Assembly: GCF_900108455.1 (NCBI RefSeq)
Contig: NZ_FNWS01000001.1
Span: forward strand, 124,001 to 188,000
Reading direction: 5' to 3'
DNA length: 64,000 bases
From: Fructobacillus pseudoficulneus
GTDB lineage: Bacteria; Bacillota; Bacilli; Lactobacillales; Lactobacillaceae
In this document: in pieces, positions 51,481-60,899 of the stretch
Position numbering within the stretch: the stretch's first letter is position 1
How the letters are laid out: the number at the start of each line of letters is the position of its first letter
The notes under the pieces: generated by a model
Seen by the model: only the letters and a program-made list of their open reading frames with translations
Databases searched by the model: none
Told to the model about the DNA's origin: nothing
Position numbers and translations under genes: made by a program

Positions 51481-53916
51481 TTACTTGGCAACAATATTGA
51501 CGAACTTCCCTGGAATGGCAATAATCTTTTTCACATCAAGCCCTTCCAAGTTCTTTTGAATTTTTTCATCTGCCTGAGCAGCCGCAATCAAGTCATCTTG
51601 GCTGGCATCGGCTGGCAAGACCTGCTTTGACCGCACCTTACCGTTTACTTGGAAAATAATTTCCTTTTGGTCATCAACGATGGCCTTTTCATCATAAGTT
51701 GGCCAGGCAACATAAGTGATTGATTCCTTTGAGCCCGTCAACTTTTGCCAAAGTTCTTCTGCCAAATGTGGCGCAAATGGTGCCAACATTTGAACAAAGC
51801 CTTCCATGTAGGCAGCTGGCAAATGGTCAGCCTTGTAGGCATCGTTAACAAAGATCATCAACGTGGAAATAGCCGTATTGAAGTGCATGTTTTCCAAGTC
51901 TTCTGTGACCTTCTTGACCGTGGCATTGTATTCCTTCTTCAAGGTGTCATCGTCTGCCTTGTCGGTCAACTTGTCCGTGATTGAACCATCATCTTGCACA
52001 AGCATCCGCCAAACACGGTCCAACCAACGACGGGTTCCGGTTACCCCTTCTTCAGACCAAGGCTTGTTTTGAGTCAAAGGACCCATAAACATTTCATAAA
52101 TCCGCAAGGTATCGGCACCATATTCGTTCACGATATCATCAGGGTTCACCACGTTACCCTTTGACTTTGACATCTTTTCATGGTTGGCTCCCAAAATCAT
52201 TCCCTGGTTAACCAACTTGTGGAATGGTTCCTTTTCCTTCACCACGCCAAGATCGTACAAAACCTTGTTCCAGAAGCGAGCGTACAACAAGTGCAACACG
52301 GCGTGTTCAGCACCACCAACGTACAAATCAACATTCTTCCAGTAAGCTAGCTTGTCAGTGTCAGCCAGGGCCTGGTCGTTTTGAGCATCGATAAAGCGCA
52401 AGAAATACCATGATGAGCCGGCCCACTGTGGCATCGTGTTGGTTTCACGGCGGCCCTTGACACCGTCTTCACGGGTCACTTCCAACCACTCCTTGGCATT
52501 GGCCAATGGTGATTCACCAGTACCAGATGGCTTCAACTGTTCTTCCGTCATCTTTGGCAAGCGCAATGGCAATTCATCTTCCGGTACCAAAGTTTGTGTA
52601 CCGTCTTCCCAGTGAATAACAGGAATTGGTTCACCCCAGTAACGCTGGCGTGAGAAAATCCAATCCCGCAAACGGTAGTTAACCTTCTTTTCACCGGCAT
52701 CGTGTTCTTCCAACCAATCAATCATCTTATCAATGGCTTCTTGCTTGTGCATGCCATCAACAAAACCAGAGTTGATGTGAACGCCTTCACCGCTATAAGC
52801 TTCCTTGCTGATGTCACCACCTTCAATGACTGGTGTAATCGTCAAATCAAACTTCTTGGCAAAGTCGTAATCACGTTGGTCATGGGCTGGCACACCCATC
52901 ACGGCCCCAGTTCCATAAGATGCCAAAACATAATCGGCAATCCAGATTGGCAACTTCTCACCGTTAACCGGGTTAGTAGCATAAGCACCGGTGAAGACCC
53001 CTGACTTATCCTTGTTCAAATCAGTTCGTTCCAAGTCAGACTTCGTTGCAATTTCTTCTTGATAAGCTGCAACGGCTGCCTTTTGGTCTTCAGTAGTGAT
53101 TTCATCAACCAAATCGTGTTCTGGTGACAAAACCAAGTATGAGGCCCCAAATAAAGTATCTGGACGAGTTGAGAAGACCTCAATTTGCTTACCAGCATGG
53201 TCTTGGACGTCAAAGCGAATTGATGCACCAACTGAACGGCCAATCCAGTTTCGTTGTTGTTCCTTGATGGCTTCAGGCCAATCCAAGTCATCCAAGTCAT
53301 CAATCAAGCGGTCGGCATAGGCTGTAATCCGCAAAACCCACTGCTTCATTGGCTTACGATAAACGGGATAACCACCACGTTCTGTCTTACCATTGATAAC
53401 TTCTTCATTGGCAACGACTAAACCACCACCCGGGAAATCAGGCGCCCAGTTAACCATGATTTCGTCTTCATAGGCCAAGCCCATTTCATAGAGTTTTTCA
53501 AAAATCCATTGGGTCCACTTGTAATAGCTAGGATCCGTCGTGTTAATTTCACGGTTCCAGTCATATGAGAAACCGAGTGACTTAATCTGGTTCTTAAAGG
53601 TTTGAATATTTTGGTTCGTAAAAGTAGCAGGGTTATTTCCTGTCTTTAAGGCATATTGTTCCGCTGGCAGACCAAAGGCATCCCAACCCATTGGGTGCAA
53701 AACGTTGAAGCCGCGAGCTCGCTTAAAGCGTGATACGATATCCGTGGCAGTATAGCCTTCTGGGTGCCCAACGTGTAGTCCCTGACCTGATGGGTAGGGA
53801 AACATGTCTAAGGCATAAAACTTTTCCTTTGCTGAGTCGTCTGGTGCTGCAAAGGTTTGGTCTTCATCCCAAAACTTTTGCCATTTCTTTTCAATCTGTT
53901 GATGATCGTATCCCAT
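51481..53916 (-). CDS. leuS: Leucyl-tRNA synthetase
   Basis: An 811-aa class I synthetase. HIGH-type motif is [13 protein letters not shown] near residue 47, the CP1 editing domain spans about 220-420 ([20 protein letters not shown]), and the [10 protein letters not shown] motif is near 575, followed by the anticodon-binding helices and the C-terminal tRNA-contact domain. Expression is controlled by a T-box leader. The length fits LeuRS of Firmicutes. Confidence 0.97.
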   Translation of the reverse strand: MGYDHQQIEKKWQKFWDEDQTFAAPDDSAKEKFYALDMFPYPSGQGLHVGHPEGYTATDIVSRFKRARGFNVLHPMGWDAFGLPAEQYALKTGNNPATFTNQNIQTFKNQIKSLGFSYDWNREINTTDPSYYKWTQWIFEKLYEMGLAYEDEIMVNWAPDFPGGGLVVANEEVINGKTERGGYPVYRKPMKQWVLRITAYADRLIDDLDDLDWPEAIKEQQRNWIGRSVGASIRFDVQDHAGKQIEVFSTRPDTLFGASYLVLSPEHDLVDEITTEDQKAAVAAYQEEIATKSDLERTDLNKDKSGVFTGAYATNPVNGEKLPIWIADYVLASYGTGAVMGVPAHDQRDYDFAKKFDLTITPVIEGGDISKEAYSGEGVHINSGFVDGMHKQEAIDKMIDWLEEHDAGEKKVNYRLRDWIFSRQRYWGEPIPVIHWEDGTQTLVPEDELPLRLPKMTEEQLKPSGTGESPLANAKEWLEVTREDGVKGRRETNTMPQWAGSSWYFLRFIDAQNDQALADTDKLAYWKNVDLYVGGAEHAVLHLLYARFWNKVLYDLGVVKEKEPFHKLVNQGMILGANHEKMSKSKGNVVNPDDIVNEYGADTLRIYEMFMGPLTQNKPWSEEGVTGTRRWLDRVWRMLVQDDGSITDKLTDKADDDTLKKEYNATVKKVTEDLENMHFNTAISTLMIFVNDAYKADHLPAAYMEGFVQMLAPFAPHLAEELWQKLTGSKESITYVAWPTYDEKAIVDDQKEIIFQVNGKVRSKQVLPADASQDDLIAAAQADEKIQKNLEGLDVKKIIAIPGKFVNIVAK

Positions 53917-53935
53917 TTTTAATCCTCCATGTACT

Positions 53936-54166
53936 AAAAAAGCCCTATGTTAAGCCAAAAAAGCCTAACATAGGGCGATAATAATCGCGGTACCACCTAC
54001 GTTCGTTCAATTACTTGAACCTCGAAGTTGCCTTAACGCAGCAAGACGTACCGACTACTTCGATTCACCGGTAGGGGTTTCAACCGAGTTCGTGATTTTG
54101 GTTGGTAAGCTCACAGCCCCGCTTACTTTCTGACGCTCCGCCATCATTACTAGTTGTTGAAAAGTA
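53936..54166 (-). promoter_or_regulatory. T-box leader of leuS (specifier CUC)
   Basis: The conserved T-box AGGTGGTACCGCG is at 53986-53998. It is followed by the terminator GCCCTATGTTA...TAACATAGGGC with T6 (53936-53976). In stem I, TTCAAC pairs with GTTGAA around a loop with AGTAA on one side and CGAACTCG on the other; CTC at 54086-54088 is a leucine codon at the expected specifier position. Uncharged tRNA-Leu should favour read-through. Confidence 0.93.
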
Positions 54167-54171
54167 CCCTT

Positions 54172-54180
54172 ATTATAGCA
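54172..54180 (-). promoter_or_regulatory. Extended -10 promoter of leuS
   Basis: TGCTATAAT (TATAAT at 54172-54177), with no clear -35. Confidence 0.6.
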
Positions 54181-54234
54181 CAAGCACGGCAAAGTTCGCT
54201 ATACTATTAGTAGTAGAAAAGAAAAGGAGTTCGT

Positions 54235-54762
54235 ATGCAAATTTCGAATCGTCACTTTATTCAAAGCACACTTGAAAGTCTCATCGAGCCGGGCAACCTG
54301 GTCCTCGACGGTGCTGCCGGAATCGGTATTAACACCCGTTTTTTTGCGAGCCGAGTTGGTGCAAACGGTCACGTACTTTCATTTAACGAAAGCAAAGAAG
54401 ACGCAAATAAAACGGCTTCTTCCCTCTTTATGGCTGGCCTACAAGACCGAGTCGACGTCATTAACGGGGCAGTCACTAAGGACAAATTAGAAGCCGAGAT
54501 TGGTAGAGTTACCAAGGTCGATGTAGCCATCTTGGACTACGGTTCTGACACCGGTACCTCCTTACCCACTCGGGAAACTTTAAACGAGCAAATTAATCTC
54601 ATTTGGAACCAAATTAAAGATGATGGCCTCCTAATTGTTAATCTGACTCGCAATCAGCAAGCGGCCAACTTTGATGTGTCCATCACTGACGATACCAATA
54701 AGGCCAGTTATCAAACCTCATCAGACCTAACGTATTTGTTGGAACGTAAAAGTGAGAACTAA
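54235..54762 (+). CDS. Divergent class I SAM methyltransferase (YtqB/MnmM-like)
   Basis: A 175-aa Rossmann methyltransferase-like protein. Motif I VLDGAAGIGINTRFFASRVG (residues 23-42), HVLSFNESKEDANKTASSL (motif II region) and DVAILDYGSDTG (motif IV region) follow the order seen in YtqB/MnmM, the tRNA mnm5s2U34 methyltransferase family. However, the usual DATxGNGHDT, NLGYLPGGDK and PGHPGG motifs are not conserved here, so activity and substrate are uncertain. AAAGGAG precedes the ATG; a TATACT box is upstream at 54200-54205. It is divergent from leuS. Confidence 0.7.
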   Translation: MQISNRHFIQSTLESLIEPGNLVLDGAAGIGINTRFFASRVGANGHVLSFNESKEDANKTASSLFMAGLQDRVDVINGAVTKDKLEAEIGRVTKVDVAILDYGSDTGTSLPTRETLNEQINLIWNQIKDDGLLIVNLTRNQQAANFDVSITDDTNKASYQTSSDLTYLLERKSEN

Positions 54763-54786
54763 AAAGTACAGATAGAAAAACCAACA

Positions 54787-54795
54787 TGGTATAAT
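54787..54795 (+). promoter_or_regulatory. Extended -10 promoter of the 43-residue ORF
   Basis: TGGTATAAT, with TATAAT at 54790-54795; a transcript start near 54802 would give a leader of about 24 nt. Confidence 0.55.
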
Positions 54796-54825
54796 AAGCG
54801 CAAGAAATGAATGGAGGTGGAGAAT

Positions 54826-54957
54826 ATGGGACGAATCGTAAACCAAGAAGAACACATCAATACCCCTTTAGAAGAACTAATTAACATGCCAACTGTTGAT
54901 AGTGAACAGGATAAAGTTGACCGTGCTAAGGCACTAGGCCAAATCAAAAAGAACTAA
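54826..54957 (+). CDS. Small acidic ORF of 43 residues, unknown function
   Basis: The reading is MGRIVNQEEHINTPLEELIN followed by MPTVDSEQDKVDRAKALGQI and KKN. It is hydrophilic, probably helical in its second half, with no membrane segment or Cys. A strong ribosome site GGAGGTGGAGAAT, an extended -10 promoter 30 nt upstream and a strong terminator 10 nt downstream argue that it is a real one-gene unit. No family recognised. Confidence 0.65.
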   Translation: MGRIVNQEEHINTPLEELINMPTVDSEQDKVDRAKALGQIKKN

Positions 54958-54965
54958 AGATAGCA

Positions 54966-55003
54966 AAAAGGTGCCGAACCATTACTGGTTCGGCACCTTT
55001 TTT
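54966..55003 (+). terminator. Terminator of the 43-residue ORF
   Basis: GGTGCCGAACC-ATTACT-GGTTCGGCACC, 11 perfect pairs, followed by T6. It also has an A-run on its other side. Confidence 0.92.
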
Positions 55004-55063
55004 GTTAATTAATTTAAGCAAAAGAAAAAAGTCCACCGAAGTGAACTTTTTGAAAAATAATAA

Positions 55064-56251
55064 TTATTCTTCGATTTCAGTAACAGTTCCGGCACCAACA
55101 GTGTGGCCACCTTCACGAACAGTAAACTTCAATCCCTTTTCAATGGCAACTGGTGCGATCAATTCAACGTCGAACGTTACTTGGTCACCAGGCATAACCA
55201 TTTCAACACCTGCTGGCAATTCTACGACACCAGTAACATCAGTTGTGTGGAAGTAGAATTGTGGACGGTAGTTAGTGAAGAATGGAGTGTGACGTCCACC
55301 TTCTTCTTTAGTCAAGACATAAACTTCAGCCATGAACTTCTTGTGAGTCTTGATTGAGCCAGGAGCAGCCAAAACTTGACCACGTTCGATCTGGTCACGA
55401 TCAACACCACGAAGCAAAGCACCGATGTTATCACCAGCTTGAGCTTCTTCCAAAGTCTTACGGAACATTTCGATTCCAGTAACCGTAGTCTTTTGGATTT
55501 CTTCCTTCAAACCAACGATTTCAACTTCAGTACCAGTAGTCAAGACACCACGGTCAACACGACCAGAAGCAACAGTACCACGACCAGTGATCGTAAATAC
55601 GTCTTCGACAGGCATCAAGAATGGCTTGTCATCTTCACGGGCTGGAGTTGGGATGTATGAGTCAACAGCATCCATCAATTCCATGATAACCTTAGCTTGT
55701 TCAGGATCACCTTCCAAAGCCTTCAAAGCTGAACCCTTGATAACAGGAATGTCATCGCCTGGGAAATCGTATTCTGACAACAATTCACGAACTTCGATTT
55801 CAACCAAGTCGATCAATTCTTCATCGTCAACCAAGTCAGTCTTGTTCAAGAAGACAACCAAGTGTTCAACACCAACCTGGCGAGCCAACAAGATGTGTTC
55901 GCGAGTTTGTGGCATAGGACCATCAGTTGCGGCAACAACCAAGATGGCACCATCCATTTGTGCGGCACCAGTGATCATGTTCTTAACGTAATCCGCGTGA
56001 CCTGGGGCATCGATGTGGGCGTAGTGACGAGCATCAGTCTCATATTCGATGTGAGAAGTGTTGATCGTGATACCACGTTCCTTTTCTTCAGGAGCGTTAT
56101 CGATTTCAGCGAAATCAGTAGCAGTTCCACCATCTTTTTCTGCCAATACCTTTGAGATAGCAGCAGTCAAAGTAGTCTTTCCGTGATCGACGTGACCGAT
56201 CGTACCAATGTTAACGTGGGGCTTATTGCGAACGTAAGTTTCCTTAGCCAA
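55064..56251 (-). CDS. tuf: Elongation factor Tu
   Basis: A 395-aa translational GTPase that carries aminoacyl-tRNA to the ribosome. G1 is GHVDHGKTT near residue 18, the effector region [13 protein letters not shown] near 55, G3 [12 protein letters not shown] near 80, G4 NKTD near 135; domains II and III follow to VTEIEE. The start codon is TTG at 56251 ([14 protein letters not shown]), 8 nt after GGAGG; no ATG is available nearby. This is unusual for so highly expressed a gene. Two good promoters stand upstream in tandem. Confidence 0.97.
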   Translation of the reverse strand: MAKETYVRNKPHVNIGTIGHVDHGKTTLTAAISKVLAEKDGGTATDFAEIDNAPEEKERGITINTSHIEYETDARHYAHIDAPGHADYVKNMITGAAQMDGAILVVAATDGPMPQTREHILLARQVGVEHLVVFLNKTDLVDDEELIDLVEIEVRELLSEYDFPGDDIPVIKGSALKALEGDPEQAKVIMELMDAVDSYIPTPAREDDKPFLMPVEDVFTITGRGTVASGRVDRGVLTTGTEVEIVGLKEEIQKTTVTGIEMFRKTLEEAQAGDNIGALLRGVDRDQIERGQVLAAPGSIKTHKKFMAEVYVLTKEEGGRHTPFFTNYRPQFYFHTTDVTGVVELPAGVEMVMPGDQVTFDVELIAPVAIEKGLKFTVREGGHTVGAGTVTEIEE

Positions 56252-56309
56252 TGTAGTTTCCTCCAATTTTGTCTCTCAGTTTTTTGTCCCGAGAAAATCG
56301 TATGTTTAT

Positions 56310-56338
56310 ATTTTACAACGCTTGGGCCATAAAGGCAA
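56310..56338 (-). promoter_or_regulatory. tuf promoter P2 (proximal)
   Basis: TTGCCT (56333-56338), 17-nt spacer, TAAAAT (56310-56315). Confidence 0.65.
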
Positions 56339-56376
56339 CCATATTCAGCGTTTTTCTGGCACTTAAGCCGACACTT

Positions 56377-56405
56377 ATTATACTAATTCCCAGGTTCTTT
56401 GTAAA
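56377..56405 (-). promoter_or_regulatory. tuf promoter P1 (distal)
   Basis: TTTACA (56400-56405), 17-nt spacer, TATAAT (56377-56382), close to consensus. Confidence 0.75.
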
Positions 56406-56423
56406 CACCCTAGGATTATGAAT

Positions 56424-57335
56424 TTATTCCACTCCTAATTGCAACAATGCTTGATGAACTTGCCCGTGAATTGCTTGTTGCTCAGCGCTTTCAGTCACAG
56501 CGTCTTCTTGATAAAAAGCAGCGACATCTGCCTCAATCCAGGCCACCGGATCAACCACACTTTCTGCCAATCTTGGGAAAATCAGCATCGTTTCCAGACG
56601 GATTTGGTCAAATAAAGCCTGGTAAGCGACCGGATCTTCTTGGCCAACCTGTTCGTCCAGCGCCGCCATCATGGCCACGAAACGGTCATCAGCAAATGCC
56701 GTAGCCAATTCGGTTAAATTAACTTGATATCGTTGACCGTCCAGCCATTGGTATTGAACGGCTTCCTTAACGGCCAGTTGCTGCAAATCAGCCAGCAAAG
56801 TGGCCCGCATTAGTGGTGTGGAAAAAGGGTCCACCAAGAGGAACTTTGCCCCCGTAATAAAGGTAGCCACCGGCAAATGAAAGGCCTGTTGATAACGTTC
56901 TTGTTGTGCTGACAGATTTTCATCGCTCAAATGGTAAAACTGTTGGGCGATTGTCTTAAGTGTTTGACTTTGCTGGTCTTCTGCCTGCTTTTCTTTGGCC
57001 CGAATGTCTTCCAGCAATTCCTCCCGGTCACGCTCGCCTTGTCTTTGCATTGCCCACTGTTGCGCAAAAACAAAGTTTTGCGTTTGTAGGAGCAAGTTAA
57101 AGTAAAGCAAAAAGAGATTTTCATGTTGGGCATAGTCTGACAAAAAATCACTAGCGTATTCTCGAGCCAGTTGGTATTGCTCATCAGCCTGCAGAGCTAA
57201 AACGAGCTGGCGGTTCAAAGCCAAACTCTGCTCTTCTTGATAAACGACCGCAAATAGTTCGGCAGCCTGGCGGTAGTTTCCCTGGTCAAATTCAGCCTCG
57301 GCCCGTTCTTTTTGTTCCTCAATCGATTCTACCAA
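56424..57335 (-). CDS. TPR-like repeat protein, unknown function
   Basis: A 303-aa soluble, alpha-helical, Gln/Glu-rich protein. The N-terminal third looks like tetratricopeptide repeats (AEAEFDQGNYRQAAELFAVV, then LVLALQADEQYQLAREYASD and NLLLQTQNFVFAQQWAMQRQ). The C-terminal part has no motif I recognise. It sits between an RNase J gene and tuf, the same place as uncharacterised TPR proteins of lactobacilli. The start is taken as TTG 57335, 7 nt after GGGAG; a GTG two codons earlier is too close to that site. Confidence 0.8.
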   Translation of the reverse strand: MVESIEEQKERAEAEFDQGNYRQAAELFAVVYQEEQSLALNRQLVLALQADEQYQLAREYASDFLSDYAQHENLFLLYFNLLLQTQNFVFAQQWAMQRQGERDREELLEDIRAKEKQAEDQQSQTLKTIAQQFYHLSDENLSAQQERYQQAFHLPVATFITGAKFLLVDPFSTPLMRATLLADLQQLAVKEAVQYQWLDGQRYQVNLTELATAFADDRFVAMMAALDEQVGQEDPVAYQALFDQIRLETMLIFPRLAESVVDPVAWIEADVAAFYQEDAVTESAEQQAIHGQVHQALLQLGVE

Positions 57336-57402
57336 ATGCACTCTCCCTTATCTTTGTTCATTATTCTAACAAATTCTAATAAAAAAAGCCCTTCCGGGTC
57401 TT

Positions 57403-59274
57403 TTAATTATCCTTTGGCTTAGGAGCCTCGGTTGCTTTTTTCTTACCTTGGTTAGGGTTCTTAGCTCCCTTTCCCTTAGCTTGATTCTTTTGGTTACTCT
57501 GGTTCTTTTGGTTTTTCTTACCGTTGTTACCAGTGTTTTTCTTATTATTCTTGTTGTTTTGCTCTTGTCCCTTACCGTGGTGCTGTGGCCGACGGTTTTG
57601 GTTGACTTCCATCACCACTGGCATCACCATTGGGCGACGGCGCGTTTCGTTGAACAAGAAGCGTGACAACGATTCCCGCACACCATTTTTTAATTCATTC
57701 CAGTCGAATGACTTTGAATTCTTCAAATAGTCTTCAATGGCATCAATCGTTAGCTTACCGGCTTCCTTCATCAGGTCGCGGTTGGCTTTCACGTAGACGA
57801 AACCACGAGAAGTCATCTTGGGCTTTGAAACGACCTTACGCTTCTTGCGATCAATCGTCACCACCGTGACAAAGACGCCGTCTTCCGATAGGATGCGGCG
57901 GTCACGCAAGACAACGTTACCAATATCGTTTAATGAATCCCCATCAATCATGGTTTCACCAACGGTAAAGCCATTCTTCTTTTCAAAGGTTTCGCCATCA
58001 TAAACGTATTGGTCACCACGCTTAGCCAGGATAATCTTGTCGCTTGGAATGTTAACTTCCTCAGCGGCCTTCTTAGCCGTGACCATCACACGAAATTCTC
58101 CAGAAACTGGGAAGAAGAATTCCGGCTTCATGAAGTTAATCATCATTTGAACGTCTTCGGCTGAAGCATGTCCCGATGACCGCAAATCAGCTGAAATTTG
58201 CTTAACGTCAGCTCCCTGACGGAAAAGCAAGTTTCTGGTCTGCGCCACGTAAGATTCGACTGCAAACGATGGTGTCGTGGCGATAAAGACCAAGTCAGAG
58301 TCACCCAAGGTGATATTAGGGTTTTCACCCTTCGCCATCTTGTGCAAGTTCTTGACTGGCTCACCCATCTTACCAGTTTCCAAGACCACGATTTGGCCGG
58401 CTGGCAAAGTTTCCAAGTCAGACAACTTGGCAAACAATTCCTCCGTAGGCAGTGGCAAGTTCAACTTTCCCAACTTCAAGGCTGAATGGACGATTTGTTC
58501 CACATCTTGTCCTGAGAAGATCAAGCGACGGTGCGTCTTGGCCGTTGCGTCGATAACTTGCTGAACACGTTGAATGTTCGAAGCCACAACGGCAACAATG
58601 ATCCGCTTGCCCTTCGCACTGACAAAGGATTCCTGAACGTACTCATGAATCCGCTTTTCGCTTACCATTGGCTTACCGGTATCTTCGGTGCCAGCAGAAT
58701 CAGCCAACAAGGCCAAAACTGGCTTAGAACCAATTTCAGCCAAACGAGCATAGTTTGTTTGGTATGCATTTTCAGCCGTTTGATCAAACTTAAAGTGACC
58801 AGTGTAAACGATTTGACCTTGGTCCGTCCCTAAGACAATTCCCAAGGCTTCCGGAATTGTGTGTGTCACGTTGAAGAATGAAACCTTTACCGTGCCAAAG
58901 TCAATTTCAGTATTTTCATTAACCGTGTGGAAGTCGTCAAAACTCTTGAGCGACTCCTCTTCTTGGATGGCCAACTTAGCCAAGTCAATCGTTAATTCTG
59001 AACCAAAAATTGGCACCTGTAATTGCTGCAACAAGTAAGGCAAGGCCCCAATTGAATCGGCATGGCCGTGCGTCAAAAAGATTCCGGCGATCTTGTCTTG
59101 GTTGGCAACGAGGTACTCAAAATCAGGGATGACAACGTCAATCCCGAGTTGTTCCGTTTCGGGGTACTTGAGTCCTGCGTCCAAGATGAAAATTTCATCG
59201 TTGACTGAAACGGCATAGATGTTTTTGCCGTTTTCACGCACTCCCCCAAAGGGAATGATACTTAAATCTGTCAT
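57403..59274 (-). CDS. rnj: Ribonuclease J (J2-like) with basic low-complexity tail
   Basis: A 623-aa metallo-beta-lactamase/beta-CASP RNase for mRNA decay and rRNA processing. The core (IIPFGGVRENGKNIYAV, AGLKYPETEQLGIDVVIPD, FLTHGHADSIGALPYLL, HFKFDQTAENAY, SSGHASAEDVQMM) runs to VMPVVMEV near residue 557. The zinc motif is HGHADS instead of HxHxDH, as in RNase J2-type proteins. Residues 558-623 form a Lys/Asn/Gln/Gly-rich tail, likely disordered and RNA-binding, not found in the Bacillus enzymes. ATG 59274 has AAAGGAA upstream. A weak GC hairpin with T7 follows the stop. Confidence 0.9.
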   Translation of the reverse strand: MTDLSIIPFGGVRENGKNIYAVSVNDEIFILDAGLKYPETEQLGIDVVIPDFEYLVANQDKIAGIFLTHGHADSIGALPYLLQQLQVPIFGSELTIDLAKLAIQEEESLKSFDDFHTVNENTEIDFGTVKVSFFNVTHTIPEALGIVLGTDQGQIVYTGHFKFDQTAENAYQTNYARLAEIGSKPVLALLADSAGTEDTGKPMVSEKRIHEYVQESFVSAKGKRIIVAVVASNIQRVQQVIDATAKTHRRLIFSGQDVEQIVHSALKLGKLNLPLPTEELFAKLSDLETLPAGQIVVLETGKMGEPVKNLHKMAKGENPNITLGDSDLVFIATTPSFAVESYVAQTRNLLFRQGADVKQISADLRSSGHASAEDVQMMINFMKPEFFFPVSGEFRVMVTAKKAAEEVNIPSDKIILAKRGDQYVYDGETFEKKNGFTVGETMIDGDSLNDIGNVVLRDRRILSEDGVFVTVVTIDRKKRKVVSKPKMTSRGFVYVKANRDLMKEAGKLTIDAIEDYLKNSKSFDWNELKNGVRESLSRFLFNETRRRPMVMPVVMEVNQNRRPQHHGKGQEQNNKNNKKNTGNNGKKNQKNQSNQKNQAKGKGAKNPNQGKKKATEAPKPKDN

Positions 59275-59316
59275 GTTATTTCCTTTAGTAGTCGATTTTT
59301 TAAAGTGAATCATCTT

Positions 59317-59347
59317 GAGAAAACGGTACTTTGACCAATGTTTTCTC
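59317..59347 (-). repeat. Inverted repeat in the rnj leader
   Basis: GAGAAAAC-N15-GTTTTCTC lies between a likely -10 (TGTTAAGAT, 59371-59379) and the ribosome site, so it would fold in the 5' UTR. Possible target of self-control. Confidence 0.45.
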
Positions 59348-59442
59348 TTGTCTCGATTTCAATTACATCTATCTTAACATAAAAGGCTGGTGCTTTGCAG
59401 GCCAGAGAGGAATCTCTTCGAAAAAAATCAGATTTAAGCCAC

Positions 59443-59476
59443 AAAAAAAGACCTGGTTAATACCAGGTCTTTTTTT
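59443..59476 (-). terminator. Terminator of infC-rpmI-rplT
   Basis: GACCTGG-TATTAA-CCAGGTC with A7/T7 flanks. Confidence 0.92.
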
Positions 59477-59494
59477 AAGACTAGCTCAATCGAA

Positions 59495-59914
59495 TTAACG
59501 ATCAACCTTAACAGTCTTTTCAGTAGTTGCTGCGTTACGGTCTTGGACCAAAACTGAACCCTTTGACAAAGCGTCCTTTGCTTGTTCAGCAATCTTAGCA
59601 AATGTGTCAAAGTCAGATACGGCCAAATCAGCCAACATCTTACGGTTCAAATCGATACCGGCCAAGCTCAAACCGTGCATCAACTTTGAGTATGACAAAC
59701 CGTTCATCCGGGCTGCGGCATTGATCCGTGCAATCCACAACTTACGGAAGTCGCGCTTGCGGTTCTTACGATCGCGGTAAGCGTACAAGTATGACTTGTA
59801 AACTTGTTGCTTAGCAACCTTATAATTGATGCGACGTTGACCACGGTAACCCTTAGCCAACTTGATAAACTTTTTGCGACGTGCGCGTGAAACTGTACCA
59901 CCCTTAACTCGCAT
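59495..59914 (-). CDS. rplT: Ribosomal protein L20
   Basis: A 139-aa bL20: [20 protein letters not shown] at the N-terminus and [40 protein letters not shown] in the globular part. It binds 23S rRNA early in assembly and in Firmicutes controls its own operon through the leader. It is about 20 residues longer than usual (118 aa), with an extra C-terminal tail [26 protein letters not shown] precedes the ATG. Confidence 0.96.
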   Translation of the reverse strand: MRVKGGTVSRARRKKFIKLAKGYRGQRRINYKVAKQQVYKSYLYAYRDRKNRKRDFRKLWIARINAAARMNGLSYSKLMHGLSLAGIDLNRKMLADLAVSDFDTFAKIAEQAKDALSKGSVLVQDRNAATTEKTVKVDR

Positions 59915-59959
59915 GGGTAATTCCTCCTAAAAATAGTATTAATTAAACGACCCTTTAAA

Positions 59960-60157
59960 TTAGAGGGTAGACAACAACTTAGCGTACTTCTTGATGGTTG
60001 TCTTGTTCATCATCCGAGTACCACGCAACTGACGACGTTGCTTCTTTGTCTTACCGTGGAAACGGTGTGATGTGTAAGCTGAGGCTGACTTAAAGCCACC
60101 CTTAGCTGTCTTCTTGAAACGCTTTGCTGAAGCGCGGTGAGTCTTCATCTTGGGCAT
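59960..60157 (-). CDS. rpmI: Ribosomal protein L35
   Basis: A 65-aa basic bL35: [20 protein letters not shown] with the [16 protein letters not shown] segment. Between infC and rplT as in nearly all bacteria; AGGAGA upstream of the ATG. Confidence 0.96.
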   Translation of the reverse strand: MPKMKTHRASAKRFKKTAKGGFKSASAYTSHRFHGKTKKQRRQLRGTRMMNKTTIKKYAKLLSTL

Positions 60158-60212
60158 GAGTCCATATTCTCCTATCGTTTTTCAAGTATCCTAGAAACCA
60201 ACTGTTATTGGC

Positions 60213-60731
60213 TTAACCCTTTTTAGGAGCTAAGACCAAGAACATTTGCCGGCCATCCATCTTAGCGCGTTGTTCAACCTTGGCAATATCGTCCAATTCG
60301 TTGGCCATCCGTTCTAAGACTTCTCGTCCAATGTCTTGGTGAGTGATCATTCGACCACGGAAACGCAAGTTCAACTTCACCTTGTTTCCCTTTTCAAGGA
60401 ACTTGATAGCAGCCTTCTTTCGCGTTTCAAAATCACCAGAATCAATCACTGGTGACATACGAACTTCCTTCACCTGGACAACCTTTTGGTTCTTGCGTTG
60501 TTCTTTTTGTCGCTTTTGCGCCTCGAACTTTGCTTTTCCCCAATCCATGATTTTAGCAACCGGTGGAACAGCGTTGGCCTGAACAAGCACCAAATCTTCT
60601 CCCAAGTCATCGGCAATGTTTTGAGCATCGCGCGTTGACATTTCTTCTTGCTTACCGTCATGAATTAATAGAACCCGACTTGCTCGGATATTATCGTTGA
60701 CTAAATCAACTTGTCGTGGTTGACGTGCTAT
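60213..60731 (-). CDS. infC: Translation initiation factor IF-3 (AUA start)
   Basis: A 172-aa IF3. The N-domain has [13 protein letters not shown] and [18 protein letters not shown]; the C-domain has [35 protein letters not shown] and [13 protein letters not shown]. The reading frame at the expected start gives ATA-GCA-CGT-CAA ([13 protein letters not shown]), with GGAGG 9 nt upstream and no ATG, GTG or TTG close by, so translation most likely starts at ATA (60731). Rare start codons on infC are known to allow IF3 to limit its own synthesis. The leader has an attenuator. Confidence 0.95.
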   Translation of the reverse strand: MARQPRQVDLVNDNIRASRVLLIHDGKQEEMSTRDAQNIADDLGEDLVLVQANAVPPVAKIMDWGKAKFEAQKRQKEQRKNQKVVQVKEVRMSPVIDSGDFETRKKAAIKFLEKGNKVKLNLRFRGRMITHQDIGREVLERMANELDDIAKVEQRAKMDGRQMFLVLAPKKG

Positions 60732-60771
60732 GGCTAGGTACCTCCAAAAATATTTGTTGTGAACAACGAAG

Positions 60772-60802
60772 AAAAAAGTGAGTGAACCGAAGTCCACCCA
60801 CT
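60772..60802 (-). terminator. Attenuator in the infC-rpmI-rplT leader
   Basis: AGTGGGTGGAC-TTCG-GTTCACTCACT (11 bp with two G-U pairs) followed by T6, 41 nt before the infC start. It fits the L20-controlled leader terminators of Firmicutes; the leader from about 60893 to 60732 holds further inverted repeats. Confidence 0.8.
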
Positions 60803-60899
60803 TTACCTGACTGTACAATTAAGTACAACGTGTATCTGCCTAGCAACAACAATCGTCACGAGGCGAGAAGCGGGTGCTCCTACTTGTTCAACACATAGT

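Noticed and set aside
60732-60818. N-terminal extension of infC to an ATG
   Set aside because: It runs through the leader attenuator and is not IF3-like; the AUA start fits the family.
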